Positions 1-14,100 of a stretch of 64,000 nucleotides of DNA are shown here, in pieces (positions within the stretch are counted from its first letter, which is position 1; each line of letters starts with the position of its first letter). A program made the position numbers and the translations under genes. The notes beneath the pieces were generated by a model, which saw only the letters and a program-made list of their open reading frames with translations, searched no databases and was not told the origin of the DNA. The DNA comes from Distichodus sexfasciatus (taxonomy: Eukaryota > Chordata > Actinopteri > Characiformes > Distichodontidae): the NCBI GenBank assembly GCA_032718565.1, contig JAVGVS010000160.1:62001-126000 (forward strand). Direction: 5' to 3'.

Positions 1-1200
1 GATAATGTCCAAGAAATGGTGGTTCAGAGATCATATTTTCTGTTAAGCAAAAGAAAATTCTGTCATTCAGCAAAATTCCCATATTATTATGTATAAAATC
101 GCTGTTAGCTTTTTTTTTTCAATATTGTACAGTTTCTTTGTGGTCAGTAATTTCACACCTGTGGTTTAAAATAGCTTCTCAGAAGAAGAATCACGGGTGC
201 AGCAGGAAGGTATGTAGGATTGTTAGAGTGATTGCCCTCGAGTTAGCTTAAATGCTAATGTTGCTTTTTTGTTTCTTTAACATCAGCCTGCCTTATAACT
301 AAGTACTGGTCCGGCTGTTTTGTGTCTCTGTAGAATTAACATTTTTTTTCAGTGGAAATGATGTGATGGGGTTGGTCGGCTCAGCAGGCAGAGAGCAGCT
401 CCTGACACAGATGTCTCCATAGTGGGGGAATATAATTACGACTCACATTACTGCTTCAGGCAGGGAATTCAGCTTAGTGAAAAATCTAGTCTTATAGCTG
501 CCTTGCCAGAGACATGCGGCCTGTGTGAAGAGATGCTTATAATGGAAATGGCTGGCGTTGGTGTCTCCATGATGAAAATGACTGCTTAAAGTGTTTACAA
601 CAATACCATAATGGCTTAAACTGTAAAGTTTTTACAGAGAAACTACTGTAAACCCTTGTCTTCAGATGATATTTTTCAAAGTCCGATGCTTAACCTTTTG
701 ACATATAATCATCAGATTTGCTTTGGTTCTACTTTTCCGTATAGTGTGGCATTATACATGTTACGTGTATGAAATGGCAGCTAGCAACTCAGTCCTTGTT
801 TTGCCACGCCTTGATCATTAGCTTCAAGACTGGGGTCAGAGCAAGATCAGAATATTTGTCCCTTTTACCTGCTTTGAAGAAGAATGTTCTGGTTTCCTTT
901 CCCTTTTCTTTCTCAGAGACAGAGAGTGAGAGAGTCCATCTACATCCCTACCTGTACCTGGATCCTCACTGCAAGCTAAAAAAAAAAGTGTGCATTAGTT
1001 ATCACTCCAAAGGAGACTCAGCTAGCTAGATGATTCCAGAAGCTACAGTGCGCTGTCCACCCTATCACATCTTGTCCACAAACAAAATGTCTTTTATGCA
1101 AGGTTTAAACCACCTGATTTTTATTCCCTGCATAGCATCATTAAAAGACTTAGTTTGCAGTTTGGAACTCCCCAAAAATGGCCAATAAATGAATCCAACA

Positions 1201-1445
1201 GTGGGTGGCACGGTGGTGCAGTGGTTAGTGCTGCCGCCTCACAGCGAGAAGGTCCTGGCGTTCGAGACCCAGGTCGGCTGTAGGGCCTGTTGAGTTTTGC
1301 CTGTTCTTCCTGTGTTCGTATGGGTTTTCTGCGCTCCGGTTTCTTCCCACAGTCCAAAAGCACGCAATACAGGTTACCAAGACAGGTTCCGTTTCCCACA
1401 ACCCCTGCTAAATTAAGCTGGTTCAAGGTTGTTCTATAAATGAAT
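1201..1445 (+). repeat. tRNA-related SINE, family 1
   Basis: Head GGTGGCACGGTGGTGCAGTG with an A-box-like TGGTGCAGTGG, then CCGCCTCACAGC, and a short ATGAATGAA-like tail. Same family as 4321-4665 and 10087-10415. The B box is degraded in this copy. Confidence 0.75.
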
Positions 1446-3255
1446 GAACAGATCAAGATAATAAGGAGATTAAAATGGAACAGAGACAGAGAGAACAGAT
1501 CCACTGCATGTACATATAAAACATTTTAGTATGTTTTGTCTGGGACTCCGGCCTGTTAGTCAGACTATCTACTATAAGAATAAAGATGTTTGACAAAATC
1601 CCATTATATAAGTAAGATGTGCTTTGTCAAAAGTTATGGGTTTTACATTTTGGGGAAAAAGTAAGCAAAGAAATTGTATGAGTGCTAAGAATCCTACAAA
1701 GCTGCCAGAAGGCATTGTTGTTGTGATATATGTATTAAAAAAAAACATGACTGGTCAAAGACCAAAGTCTAACACACACTCACAAGTCTTTGTAATTTCA
1801 TTATCATGCATTTGCAGAAATGATGTTCATGATTAGGACTTGAAGTTAAAAGCTGATTGTTTCTATCATTTATATATGCTGTTTTATAGCTGATAATAAC
1901 AACATGATGGATGAATAGATGCATTCTCAACAAAATTATAAGATCTGCCAGTCAGAGAGATTGCACATAATATAGGTCTTATTATTGAAATTATTGCTAA
2001 GCCAAAACATGCTTGCTAATTATTTCTCATTCCATTCATCACTGGCAGGTATTGATAAATAATTTTCATAATTAGAATTCTCGTTAGGTCACCCTAGCAA
2101 AACCTACTGGCATTAAAAAAAGGAGACCATATTGTTTCGGTGATATTGTACCCATCGGATCTGGATGCCAAATGTGATCCAGGCAATGAGGCACACCATA
2201 CTGAGCAGGAGCTGAGATGATACAGTGACCTTTAAAGTATTGATTCTACTGGAAGGGAAAACTGGCCTTGTTTACACTGACAAGTAACTGCAATGAGCAA
2301 AACAAGAACAATCTTGGAATAGATGCTTTACCCATATAACTGTTACGGCTGAAGTCTGTCTCAAATGAGTAAATGGCTGCTGTTCTGCCATATGGTTTAT
2401 TATAGCTGAAACCATCTGATACCTGGCACAGATATGTAGGTACTTTGAAGATTTGAACGTAAGTATATTCTTATCAGAAAGAAATACATGAATACAAATA
2501 TTGAATTGAATAGTGTAGATTGGGCATGATAGTTTATTTTCACACCTCTGTAACATTGTGAGATACGGATGTGAAAACAGATAATAAATAATCATAAGAT
2601 CAGATAGAATATAGAGGCCATTCTAGTGGTGTTTTTATGGAAATAGGAAGTCAACTGAGAGCCAAAGAAGACATACTAGCAGAGTGCTTAAGATGTGAGG
2701 AAGCTTTGCTGGCTAGGATAAAGGGGTTAAGCTCATAAAGAGTCAGACAGCAACAGTCAGTAAACATATGCTCTATTAGCTTCATTTGCCATTTTATTTT
2801 TCCTTTTAAAGGAGCAAATGAGATCAGTCCGCCAAGCACGGAAGATTGAGTGTTTGGCGAGATGGAATTACAGTGAAACCTGCTGGTGTGTGTTCATACA
2901 TAGTGAAGTAAAGTGAGAGTCCTATGTGTTGCTGTGTTTGTGTCATGAGTGGACATAGCAAATGGTGTCTGAACAAGCACTGGGACACATGCTGATGCTG
3001 TTTGGACATGATGGATTGCCTGTTTTTCACACCTGAACACATTCACAGTAAGTTTAAAATGACAATAAGGCTAATGATTCTGCTGTTTAATGGGGGTTAA
3101 GGGGGAGTGCTAGTGTTAAAATACTGCAGCTACTGCACTTTGAGAGGTACTGAAGAATAATGAGTTTGACTGCAACATTTTTTACGGTCACAGGTGAAAT
3201 TAACAAGTGAGGAAGTGTACAGACTAAATTTGACTGTCAAATTCATTTTTAAAAA

Positions 3256-3957
3256 TAGGGTTGCAATAACTAATTGATTAAAATTGATTCTTAAGATAGT
3301 TGGCAACTAATTTAATAATTAATAGTTGGGTCACATACATACAGTGGCTACCCCCTAATGTGGGGGCAGTAAGCTAACCGAAGCTGGATGCCGACTGCCA
3401 TAAAAAAAAAAAGCATGCACGACTAGGAACAAGAAGTCTAACATTAATCTAAGGTGAAAATGGTGCTCAGTCACAAAGACACAAATGCTGCGCTTTGTTA
3501 GCATGCACGACTTCTCAAAGCCACTCACTGAAGCACTCCAGTTCAGTCAAATCTTCCCACTTATCACAGACAAAACTCATTTTTAGATGATAAATAACAA
3601 AACAACCAGCGTTCTACTCACAATAGTCATTTACTTGATATTTTCAAAGATTATTCAGTGACGCTGCACCACTGCTATTGTATGCCGCTTGTTGTCTTGC
3701 ACAAAAATGTAGTTCTCTTCCAGAAATTAGTTATAGGCCAAGATGAGTCCAACTTCAATATTTCATTTTCAGTTAATCAGAAAAATATATATATTTTCTT
3801 TTTTTTATTAATGTAGAAAAATAGAAACAGACAGTTTGGTTTATTTTTTAAAAAGCTGAAAATTAAAGTTTTTTTTTCTTTTTACTTGATTAATAACGAT
3901 TAATCAGAAAGTACAGCAGATTAATCGGTTAAAAAATAATAATTAGTTGCAGACATA
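3256..3957. mobile_element. hAT-like non-autonomous element A
   Basis: Starts TAGGGTTGCAATAACTAATT and ends AATTAGTTGCAGACATA, degenerate inverted ends of the fish 'TAGGGCTGCAACTAA' type. No transposase frame. The internal module at 3531-3645 is shared with elements B and C. Target duplication is not clear. Confidence 0.65.
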
Positions 3958-4320
3958 ATAAAAATTCTGAGTCATTTTGAATGTTTAATAATAGAATAAT
4001 GCAAACGATAAAAAAAAGAAGGGATCAAGAACAGAGTCGCGGGGAGACTCCATGGGAGTGTGTTAAAGAGTCAACAAATATCATGTGATATTAGCATCAG
4101 TTCTGGGCATATTTGAAGCACAACCAATTAAGGCAGAAAGGGAAATAAGATATCCCAACAACACAAAGGAGGACACCATTGGCAACCCAAGCCTGTCTTA
4201 GAAAATTTGGGAAAAGGCATTTGTATGAGAAATGTAACAGTAATGTATAAGGTTGACTGTTATGGTCAGGCTTAGGGGAGCTTGTGGGGATCATATATAG
4301 AATACACAACTAATTTAATC

Positions 4321-4665
4321 CTGGCGCAGTGGTTAGCGCTGCCACCTCACAGCAAGGAAGGTCCTGGGTTTGATCCTCGGGTCATCCAGAGGCCTTTCTG
4401 GTGAGAGTTTGCATGTTTCTCCCATGTTCACGTGGGTTTCCTGCCAGGCCCCGGTTTGCCCATGCACTCCAAAAGCATGCACCATAGGTTGATTGTTGAC
4501 TCTAAATTGGCCTCTGTACGGCATGACTGAGAGTGTGAGTGTGTGTGTTCTCTGGTGGTTTGTTGGTGCCTTCCCAGGGTTGTTTCCCGTCCTTGCGCCC
4601 GTAGTTACTGCAAGTAGCCAGCATGCCATACAGTGTGCAAGCTTGAGATCGTTATAAATGAGTTC
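4321..4665 (+). repeat. tRNA-related SINE, family 1 (5' truncated)
   Basis: Begins inside the A box (CTGGCGCAGTGGTTAGCGCT), with CACCTCACAGC, GTCCTGGGTTTGATCC, and a body like the 10087 copy through GGTTGTTTCCCG. A minus-strand open frame of 138 codons across it is a by-product. Confidence 0.75.
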
Positions 4666-5042
4666 AATAATTGGACCATCTTGCTTTATTTTGTAGTGAT
4701 GCTTTTGAGGAAGCATAAGAGAAGAATATTTGACCTGAGTTAAAGACATTTTTCAATGCTATAGTAAATGATAAAAATGATCTTGTTTCTGGCGGGTCCA
4801 TTAACCTGTTTTTCACTAATACATTCACCCTCTTGCCCTGACCCTGTCTTTTACTTCACTAAAACTGTTCTTCCGCTCACTTATACCTAGGCTTGGTGCT
4901 TCTTTATTTGCTCTTGAAAATTTTTTCTTTTTCATTTTGCTAACTGATCCATTTTTATTTCTACCCCCGGCTACCTTGATCTGTTCTCTTTTACCCTCCT
5001 CCCTCTTTCCATCCCCTGTCACCTGAAACCCCTTCCTTCCAG

Positions 5043-5381
5043 CTGGGCTTGTGAAGTCGCCAATGTTCGAGAGACAAAGCTCACGTGGGAGACACCTTTG
5101 AGCTACTGCGACGTGGTCGGTAACCCCACGCCGGAGATCCAGCGGTGGTACGAGGCAACTGGCCGACTCTTCAAGCAGCCAGGAACGGTGCGCCGCAAAC
5201 GACGGTGTCGACCGCATACGGCACCAATGGCGCCAGGTGTGCTTACGCCACCGCCTTTACACTGGAGGATTCCGAATCTACGAGTGCCGGGCCAGTAACG
5301 ACCAAGGCCAAGAACGGCATTCTGGCGCTAAAACCCCGCTAATACCTGATCCGAGCTCAGGCTACTATATCCTCGTATAGA
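5043..5381 (+). pseudogene. nptn: Np65-specific Ig1 exon of nptn, frame broken
   Basis: This exon is skipped in the short isoform (Np55) and used in the long one (Np65). Acceptor AG is at 5041-5042 and a donor GTGAGT follows 5381; the length is 339 nt, a multiple of three. Pieces matching neuroplastin Ig1 are clear but lie in different frames: GLVKSPM (from 5045), ETKLT (near 5074), GDTFEL (5088), YCDVVGNPTPEIQ (5104), VSTAYGTNG (5205) with TLEDS, YECRASND (5279) and IRAQATIS (5349). Read in the phase expected from exon 1, a TGA at 5099-5101 stops translation. Several breaks look like one missing base in a short G run. The cause is either real decay of the long-isoform exon or indel errors in the assembly. 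Skipping it would leave Np55 intact. Confidence 0.8.
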
Positions 5382-6234
5382 GTGAGTGGTCTATATGTAC
5401 TGTAGTAAAAAGCTGGTGAATTAACAGCTCAACAGTCTCCCTCCATTAGCCCTGCACCCAGATGTAGTAAATTGTTTGTGAAAACAGTAAGGCACTACTT
5501 GCTCCTGACCATTTTTCATATTATTTAGTATGCCACCATGGGATTTTGCTTCTGTATATTTATATTAATAATTGTCAGCTGAAATTCGCATAAAGTCAAT
5601 AAACTATTACCACAACTAATACAATAATATTTGGCATTTCAAATGTAAAACATCAGGCTTTGTAATTGTACTGATTTCAGATTTTGTAAAATGTCATATA
5701 AAAACAGATGGTTCTATATACACTATATACAATTGCTGGGCAAGAAATGAGGCAAACACAATGTAAGCTGTATGTTTATGATTATTTTCTTGTTTAACAA
5801 ATCCAGGTTAAAAATAGTAAGTGTTTCACATGCATCGTATGCATTGTCTGTAACCACTGTACAGTTTAGAAGGGGATGGCCTTTCCCTTGTTTGTCTTTA
5901 GTAAACTCAGTCGCTTAGCGTAGCCGCTGGTACAAGGCCAGTGCTGTTCCATTCATGTTCGACTGCTTCCCACAACTAGTCAGTGCTCCTTAACTGCCAT
6001 TAGGTGTGGCCTTGATGTGTGCCAATGTGTAACTTAAATCGACATTAGTTAAATAGAGGTAAATGATCCTACAGCTAGACACTGCCTGCACTCATCGGCC
6101 ATTGCATGCTACAATGTGCGCTAGATGTGTTACACTGAGTGGCGAGTGGCTTCCTTCTTGGACTCTTACACTTGTTCAACTAGAAAAGTAAGTACGGTAA
6201 CTGTGATTAACTGTGTTTGCCTCATTGTTGCCCA

Positions 6235-6321
<87 letters not shown>

Positions 6322-8078
6322 GTATATATATATTATAATTATTCACAGAACAAAAGAACATGAGGTTTGACTGACCTGAGTGGATTCTGACCCCTACCTT
6401 TCCTGAACCCCTTGAGCCTCTTGTTGTAGATGACCACAAACCCAGATAAAACCCCTGGTCTCTGTCTGCCTTTCTCTCCCTCTCCTACACCACCCTCCTT
6501 CACCCCACATGCACTCCATCCTGGCTGATCCCATGTTGCTGCATGTCCTGTGTTTTTATTCACATTTGTTTAGTTCCTTTGTTGTTTTTTTTTAAATTAT
6601 CTGCTTAGTTCTTGTTTCATATAGATCTTTTACGGGCAGGATTCTTTTTTATTTAGTTTACTTTATGTGTGTCGTGGGTTGTTTCTTTTTTACTTCAAAG
6701 CCCGATATAATGTGCCCAGTCTATAACATGTAGGTTTCTAGTGCTTTGAAGCCATGATGTGTTTATTTGTGCATTCTACCATGAGAAAAGGGTGGAGAGT
6801 GTAAGAAGACACAAGGAAGCAACCAGCTTTGAGTGACTACTTTAAGGCCTTATTATCTTATTACCTTTTAAATAACACAAATCATATTATGATATGTGGT
6901 TTCAAAAAATCTCAAAGGCCACTTTATTTTCTTTCTCACAAAAGACCTTGTGCCTTCTTTGCAGTAAATGTTTGCTCACAAATCAGTAATGACATTATAT
7001 TGGATCCCACTCAGTTGTGTGCATACCAGCGTTCACACACAATGAACGCCAACTCGGCCTGATTAATTTGTGAATGGCTCAGCAAAGTGAGCACTGAAGC
7101 AACCTAAATGTGGTATGTTAGCCAAGTGCAGCTTTTCTGCGCTGAACTTTTAGTTTCATGATATTTTTCTGCATCTGGTGACAGCTTCTACTCTGAGTTC
7201 TAGAGACGTTATTCTGTAACACTGGTGACAGCAGCACGCAAGTCCCGCTACACTGGCGCTAAGCTAACAGGGACAGTCTACCTGCAGTTTTACGTCCTGT
7301 TGGCTAATGCTTCCATGTGAAAATGTTCACTTGGGGATGTATTTCTTGTTACGAAGCCAGACGAACATCACATATATATATACAGTATATATATTCTGTC
7401 ATTACTGAAGTGAATGTTTTCATTTATATACATGCAATGGGCATTATTACATGTATATAACAGACTATACATGTTAAAATCTGAAAGAATGTATAGTTTG
7501 TGAAATTTGCTGGAGAGAATAGTACAAATATATGGTGACCTTTTAGTCTACAGTTTGAGCGTGTAGATCTGCACTTGCTTGTTTGCTTGTGCTTACTGAG
7601 CATAGCATAGCCCATACTTTGCGGGGTTTATGGCAAATTATGTATTTTTTAACCTGAATCCTCTCTGCATCCTTTATCGTTTTTTTTAATGATTGCAATC
7701 AGTCTTGCTGTTTGGGAAAAAAAAAAAAAAATCTTTGATTTCATTGGGTTTAATGTTTGTGAAATGCTTTGAGATTCTCAGTGATTCACGGAGGGAGCCA
7801 CATCGGAGTAATGGAATCAAAACCATTGATTTACCACTGCCTCTTCCTCCAGCAGGTGTCCTATAAATGACCTTCCAAAGAGACAGCTGGATCACATGAA
7901 CTCAAGAGTCTTCCTGTTACTGCTATAAAATGGAGTAATTGTGGATGTTTTCTTTTCCCTTTCTCCTTTTGTGCACATGTAGGCCAGATGGCTGATACTC
8001 AGTCAAAGGGACTGAGGTGAGAGTGTTTGATTTGATGCTGGCCATGAGGGAGAACGGGAGACAAAATTAGCCAGAGGA

Positions 8079-8111
<33 letters not shown>

Positions 8112-11100
8112 GTGAGAGTGAAAGCAAGAGTGAGTAAGTGAGTGAGAAGAGAGAGGGACAGACAGCTCCCTTTGGGTACTGGACATACCAAACAGCAGGA
8201 AAGGGTCTAAGAATGCTAATTGGAGTCACTTAACACTTCCTTCCACTTTCTCCGAAGCAGCAGTGACGGAGGTAAACCAGCAGCGAGATTATGCCCCTTC
8301 CTGCCCTCTTTTCCCAACTGAGTATTCTAGTTACCATGGAAGTCCCACTCTGAAGCAACAGAGGAGGAGCTAAGGCACTAATGTATTGTTTAGCTTCAGT
8401 ACTCCAGGTATAGGCAAGGATGCTGGTGTCAGCTCAATCATATCACAATGCTCACTGTATTCTCTGTTTAAATGAAAAGGATTAAGAATTGGGAAGAATA
8501 TGAATGTGGCTACTTGTCCGGGGGACAGCATGTATTTCCCAAAGGGACTCAATATATTAACAATACATAATGATAACTGACGTGATGGTCCTGAAGACAC
8601 TTAATCGAAGCACTCTTTTCATCAACAGTTTTTATGGTAATTTTTCAGAACTGAAGAGATCTAATGGCAAGTATGGACATGGATAATAAAATGCCTTCAT
8701 CCCAAGGGCTGTTATAAAGACAATTATTAGAAGTAAGCTCCTTCTGAAGACCAGAAAATGAGCAAAGATACAGTATATATTTGTGATCGCTTGTTTCTTT
8801 TAAACTATGTACAATGCTGTTTCAATGTGTCCATGCTGTGTATGCTCACTTTTATCTGTTTCCATTCCCAACTCCCACTTAGACCACGGCTGCTTTAAAG
8901 CTTCATTTTTCAGCTTATAAATTATCTGTGGATTTGATTACATTTCAGAGCCAAAGATCAATGCCTCTGATCATGAGATTTTGCCAGCTAAGAAGCCACA
9001 AGAAGAAAACCCTACCATCATGCTCTATTGTAACATCACCAGCCACAGTGCACACAACGAAAGCTTTTGGATGAAGAATGGAGAGGAAATAGCAAATACA
9101 AGAAACACAAGAGTTTCGAACACAGAACTAAAGTGAGGTTCATGTTTTTTCTGTTAAAAACTAGTTCACACATTTCCTTGACATGAGACTGATTCAGAAC
9201 GATTATTCAGAACAATTTTGATTAAATTTCGGATTAGTCTTTCTCATTCAGGAAGTGTTACATTTGCACAAAAAACATTTATTTGGCTTGTTTCCTGGAT
9301 AAAGGTGCATTCCTGAAATATGACATCTGAAATTGTTAGCTGGCTATGGGGAAAAAAATTCACTTGGTTAAAAATATAAAAACTATACTCCAAAAAGAAT
9401 CATCAGCCTCACTTTTTCTAGATTACCACCAGCTGTTTGCACCAGCTGCAATTTGTTGTTGTTTCAAAATCTTTTGACCAGCAAATAATAGATATAAAGC
9501 ATGTCTGAAATTACTTGAAATCCAGGCACCAATTTTTTGGGTGAACCATAAAAAATTACCCAGATAACACTCAGTAACAGCGTACAATAATTCATAATTT
9601 CCAAAATGACAACATCATGATGTAAGAAGTCACAGCGGGGTTTTACCTGAGCATAAATAGCAACAGCAGACCCCCAGGACCTTCATAGTCTAGTGTGATG
9701 TGCCTGAAAGGTAATATTCTGTCAGTCTGCATGCAAGTAATTCTCTGGTGACAGTCATGACTGAAGCAGACAGCATGATGCCAGCAGCTCTTCCAGGGAC
9801 TACCCAAGCATCCCCTTCTATTCTCCCCAAGCACGCCAAGTACACTACCATGCCAAAATATGTCCTCAAGACCTGCGGACAGCGGACTGACAGCATTCTC
9901 CTACTGCCAGTGCCTCATAGCACAGGCAGAATAATTCTTAAAAGTAATTCTGGATATGCTTGGTAACATTCAGGGGTAAATATAAAGTGTATAAACTGCT
10001 TCATTAATCACATCTTTCACAATGACCAATTGGGCAGCAACTTAATTGAAAAGAAACCCGAATATCCTTCATTTTAAATGAGGAGCGGGGTGGCACGGTG
10101 GCGCAGTGGTTAGTTCTTCCGCCTCACAGTGAGAACGTCCTGGGTTCGATCCCAGTGCTCTCCCGGTGTTCACGTGAGTTTCCGCTGGGGGCTCCAGTTT
10201 CCTCCCACAGTCCAAAAGCATGCCCTACAGGTTAACTGGTGACTCTAAATTGGCCCCGTAAGGTGTAATTGTGTGAGTGTGTGTGCCCTGCTGTGTGTTG
10301 GCACCTGCCCAGGGTTGGTTCCTCCCTTGCCGTAGTTCCCGGGATAAACTCTGGTCCCCACCCCCGCGATCCCGGTTGGGATTAAGCGGTTCTGATAATG
10401 AATGAAGGAATAAAAATAAACCAATTTAGATTAGATCAGCTACATCTTCAATTTATCAGATGGCAAAAATCCTTATTATGTATAACATATACCTTATATA
10501 TGTAGGTTAGATCTACATTTGAAAAATATCAATGTATTATTTATTTGTGGTAGATGTTAGTTGCTCTATAAAGACTACGTAAAAAGGTTTGGCTCACTCA
10601 GACGTAAGATGAATTATTTCTCAGTATTTTGTATTATGATTAATTACCCCAAATGTTTCTCTTTTTTGCCTCAACAGACTGAAGAAACCAAGAGCAGATG
10701 ATGCAGGAGAATACATGTGTGTCTATACCTTCAGTATGGCCCCCAACGCCAATGCCTCTATTGAAGTCAAAGGTAGGACAATCTGTGTTGACGCACAGTT
10801 GATAACTAATTGCTATGTTCACAAAATCTTTCACTCATTACATTGCATGTGCATGGCATGGTGCTGTCCAAGAGTTCAGGATTAATGAATGCTTAGAGCA
10901 CTATTAGCTACGCATTAGATCTCTCCACCCACCATGTCAAATAAACCTACAGCAACATCAAAGCAACAGCAACCACGCATTGAAGGAATAAGCTAACTCC
11001 ACAACCTAATAACTGACAACACATCAAAACACGGCATAATCTCGATTTGTCTAAGCAAGAGCTTTCGGCTTTGGGGTATTTTTGGCGACAAGTTACGAAT

Positions 11101-14100
11101 GGAAGCATCAAGATCACGTCTACTTTATGACACAATTTGGTTCTATATGTAAGACGGTTCTCTTCATCCGGGAAGGGATTCATAGAGAGAAACAGAGAAA
11201 ATCTGACGAGTGGAGTTCACCAGTGCAAAAAATCCAGACAGACACAAGTCTGGCTCTGAGTGCAATAGTACACAGTGGGATGCAGTCTCATTAGTTTCCT
11301 CCACAGAGCGGATGAAGAAGTGGCCTCTGGACAACCACTGTCAGTCACAGAGGATGAGAGCTGTCCTAGCTTGGACTTCATATTGACTCGAACAGCCGTA
11401 TTGCTAGAAGAATTTGCTTCATACTACTGTAGTGAAGTGGTTTTCATCTGCAGTCCTGAAAGCGTATGCTCAGTGCATTAGGTTTGTTTTTCCAGCTCTA
11501 ACACTCCTGACTCAGCTCCTCACGTAATTGTGTGCGACTGTCAAATTTACTCTGCTCTCACTCAGTAATGCATTTGTACACGGGAATTGTATTCTCGTTT
11601 ACTTCGAGGGCTTCTGTTTATTAAAAAATACCAACAAAATGCTGTTTGGTAGTCACAGAGCTATGTCGGCTAAGCCCACAGTACATTTTTATTAAGTAAT
11701 AGATAATCTTCTGTGATTTAAGTGAAGCATGAACGCATTAGATGCACGCAGGTCTGCAATCCATTACAGGCCGTGAGGACTCACCCACCACAGCCACAGA
11801 CCTGTGAAACACTGCGCAGTCGGAGCTCGCCTGCATGCTCTTCACAGTTAAGCCAATTTGTTTTGACACCAGCATCATGCGCACTGAGCATGCCTGGACC
11901 ATTATGTCAAGACTGTCTTAAGCGTTGCCTGGTTGCGTAACGCAATGATGCTGATGTCCGCTCAGCCACGACTTTGCTACTCCTAGTCCGTCAGATGGTA
12001 GGGCGCGAGCGCCATGCGCCCCATTCCGCCAGATATCTGCCTGCTACACCACCTCAAATCTGCTACAGACATTTTGTCTGCTTTTAAATCTTTTCAGATT
12101 CATATCTAATCTCTGTCTGTGTTTGCAGTTCATTTTCAGTGCAGCTTGTACCAGGAAAAAAGTTTGATAATAGTTCATGAGAATTACATCAGAAAACTGT
12201 ATAATAATAATGTGCCTAAAGGCAAATCCCTTTAAGTGATGCATGTTTATTTAAATGTTTCTTATACAGAAAGGAACCTAATAATATATAACACTGTTTT
12301 AAAGCATCATAATCATTTAATTATGCACAGGGCATTTAATTAGTATTTTTATGATTTACTGGAATACCTTCAATTTTAACAGGTTGGGATGACCAAATGT
12401 ATTTCAATGAAAATGGCATTTTACTATATACTATACTATACTAATACTATAAAATATACTTTATATAGCATAAATGTGCTAAAATCCTAGTCTATCTATA
12501 GGCAGGAGGCTAAGACAGAGGCCTTCTAATCCACTACCCAAAAAGTGTTGAGGTTGAACGCGCTAAGGCCAGCTCGGCTAGTCTCTCTCTCCTGCGCTCC
12601 ACCCCCAGGCTCTCATGTCCTTGGCACCTCTATCCGTGCAGCTCTCAGCTCTGAGGGAACAGATGGAGGCTTGTGTGCTGGGGTGGGATTAAGGCCTGGA
12701 TCCATTCCCAGCCGTTTCTAATGGCAGGACTTTATTGTCCACGATGATAATCTGGCCCTGTGTATACATGAATTTTGGGCAGACAGTAAGAAATTTGTGC
12801 TTTTTTCAAATGCTTTTCAGCATAATTTGCCTCAGATGCACACCGTTGTGAATAGATACGTCACGGCTTTGTGTGCGCATAATCCAGAATTCTTTCGTGT
12901 GATACTTAGTATTATAAGAGATTTTAAGCAAATATTGTGTGTGTGTGTAAATATTCCTTATCAAATACAGGACCAACCTGAGAGGGCAATTTACTCTGGT
13001 AAATTGTAGGTTCTCTGTTGTCAGAGTATTTTGTCTCTGTAACATATATTGCTACTTCGCCAGTTTCCTCTCTGTATGGCTTACATGCGCTCTTCCCGTT
13101 TAGAGAAAAGTAAGAAGGGCAGATGAGGTTTCCCCCTACAAATAGCATACCAATAGCGCCATCAGCATCTCCCCAACGTTACCTATCTCTTCCTTTCAAT
13201 GATCACGAGCTCAGAGACACACATCCATTAGGGATCGGCATTTGGAGGCGGGCCAGTATCAGACGGTACAGTGGGGAAAGAAGGATCTGTTTAGAGGGTG
13301 GCTGATTTACTCATCGTCGAGGGAGAAGTGTGTGAGGATAATGCATGGCTAAGCTCCCGCTCGTCATCCTGTTCCAACCCTGCACACTCACACACATACG
13401 CACAATCCTCAGATGGCACGTGTGCACCATAATTAGAGAGGGGTGATGTCACCCGTATCGTAGGCCACACCCACCCCATCCTCCATGTTCACAGCCGAAA
13501 ACACTCGCTCCAGGCCCCTTCCTGATCCTGCTTAATTGCATGGAAGGAATTACCGTAATTTTAGGGATTAGCACAAGGTTACAGCAGCTATCTGTTTGCT
13601 CTGAAGCAATGTGTAAAAGGAGACTTGGGGGTGGCAGCCAAAATGTGACTTTAATGTTTTTATTCTAATTAAATTACTTTTCAATTAACACATGGCTTAG
13701 CACAGGCAAACAAGGCATTTTATTTGAAAAGGAAACTGGGGGGGTCTTACATGGTGGCGCTCCCTGGCTTTAATTGAATTAGAAATGTTTTATGTAGTCA
13801 CTGGCTGGTTTTAAATCGTTTCCATGTTTAACGATTTCATTTGATACTTACATCTGTTTACTACAGAAATATAATATTTATATTTCAGGGAGCTTAAAAT
13901 ATAAGACATGAAACTATGTAATACCAAAATACATAAAGTGAAAGTGAGTGATTATTTGTCATTGTGAACACACCACAGCACAGCATACAGTGCTACAGAA
14001 CCGGCCACCTTCCAATCACGAGGTGAATGCTATCAACAATACAAGTTAAAACAATTCCAGTAAAATATAGGATTTAACTTGGGAAAACATGTGAATGTGA

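Larger units (their letters stand above)
1..5042. other. nptn intron 1 (3' part)
   Basis: No exon with splice sites and a conserved frame was found. It holds two SINE copies, one hAT-like element and otherwise unremarkable AT-rich DNA. The reading as intron follows from the missing first exon of nptn. Confidence 0.6.
5382..8948. other. nptn intron after the Ig1 exon
   Basis: Holds the (GT)n(TA)n tract at about 6234-6330 and a (GA)n run at 8080-8105. No gene signal is seen. Confidence 0.6.

Noticed and set aside
1121..1504. 127-codon minus-strand open frame
   Set aside because: Mostly antisense SINE sequence.
4333..4749. 138-codon minus-strand open frame
   Set aside because: Runs antisense through a SINE copy; no family resemblance.
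10087..10160. tRNA gene
   Set aside because: A- and B-box-like motifs are present, but no cloverleaf with paired acceptor ends; it is the head of a SINE present in three copies.
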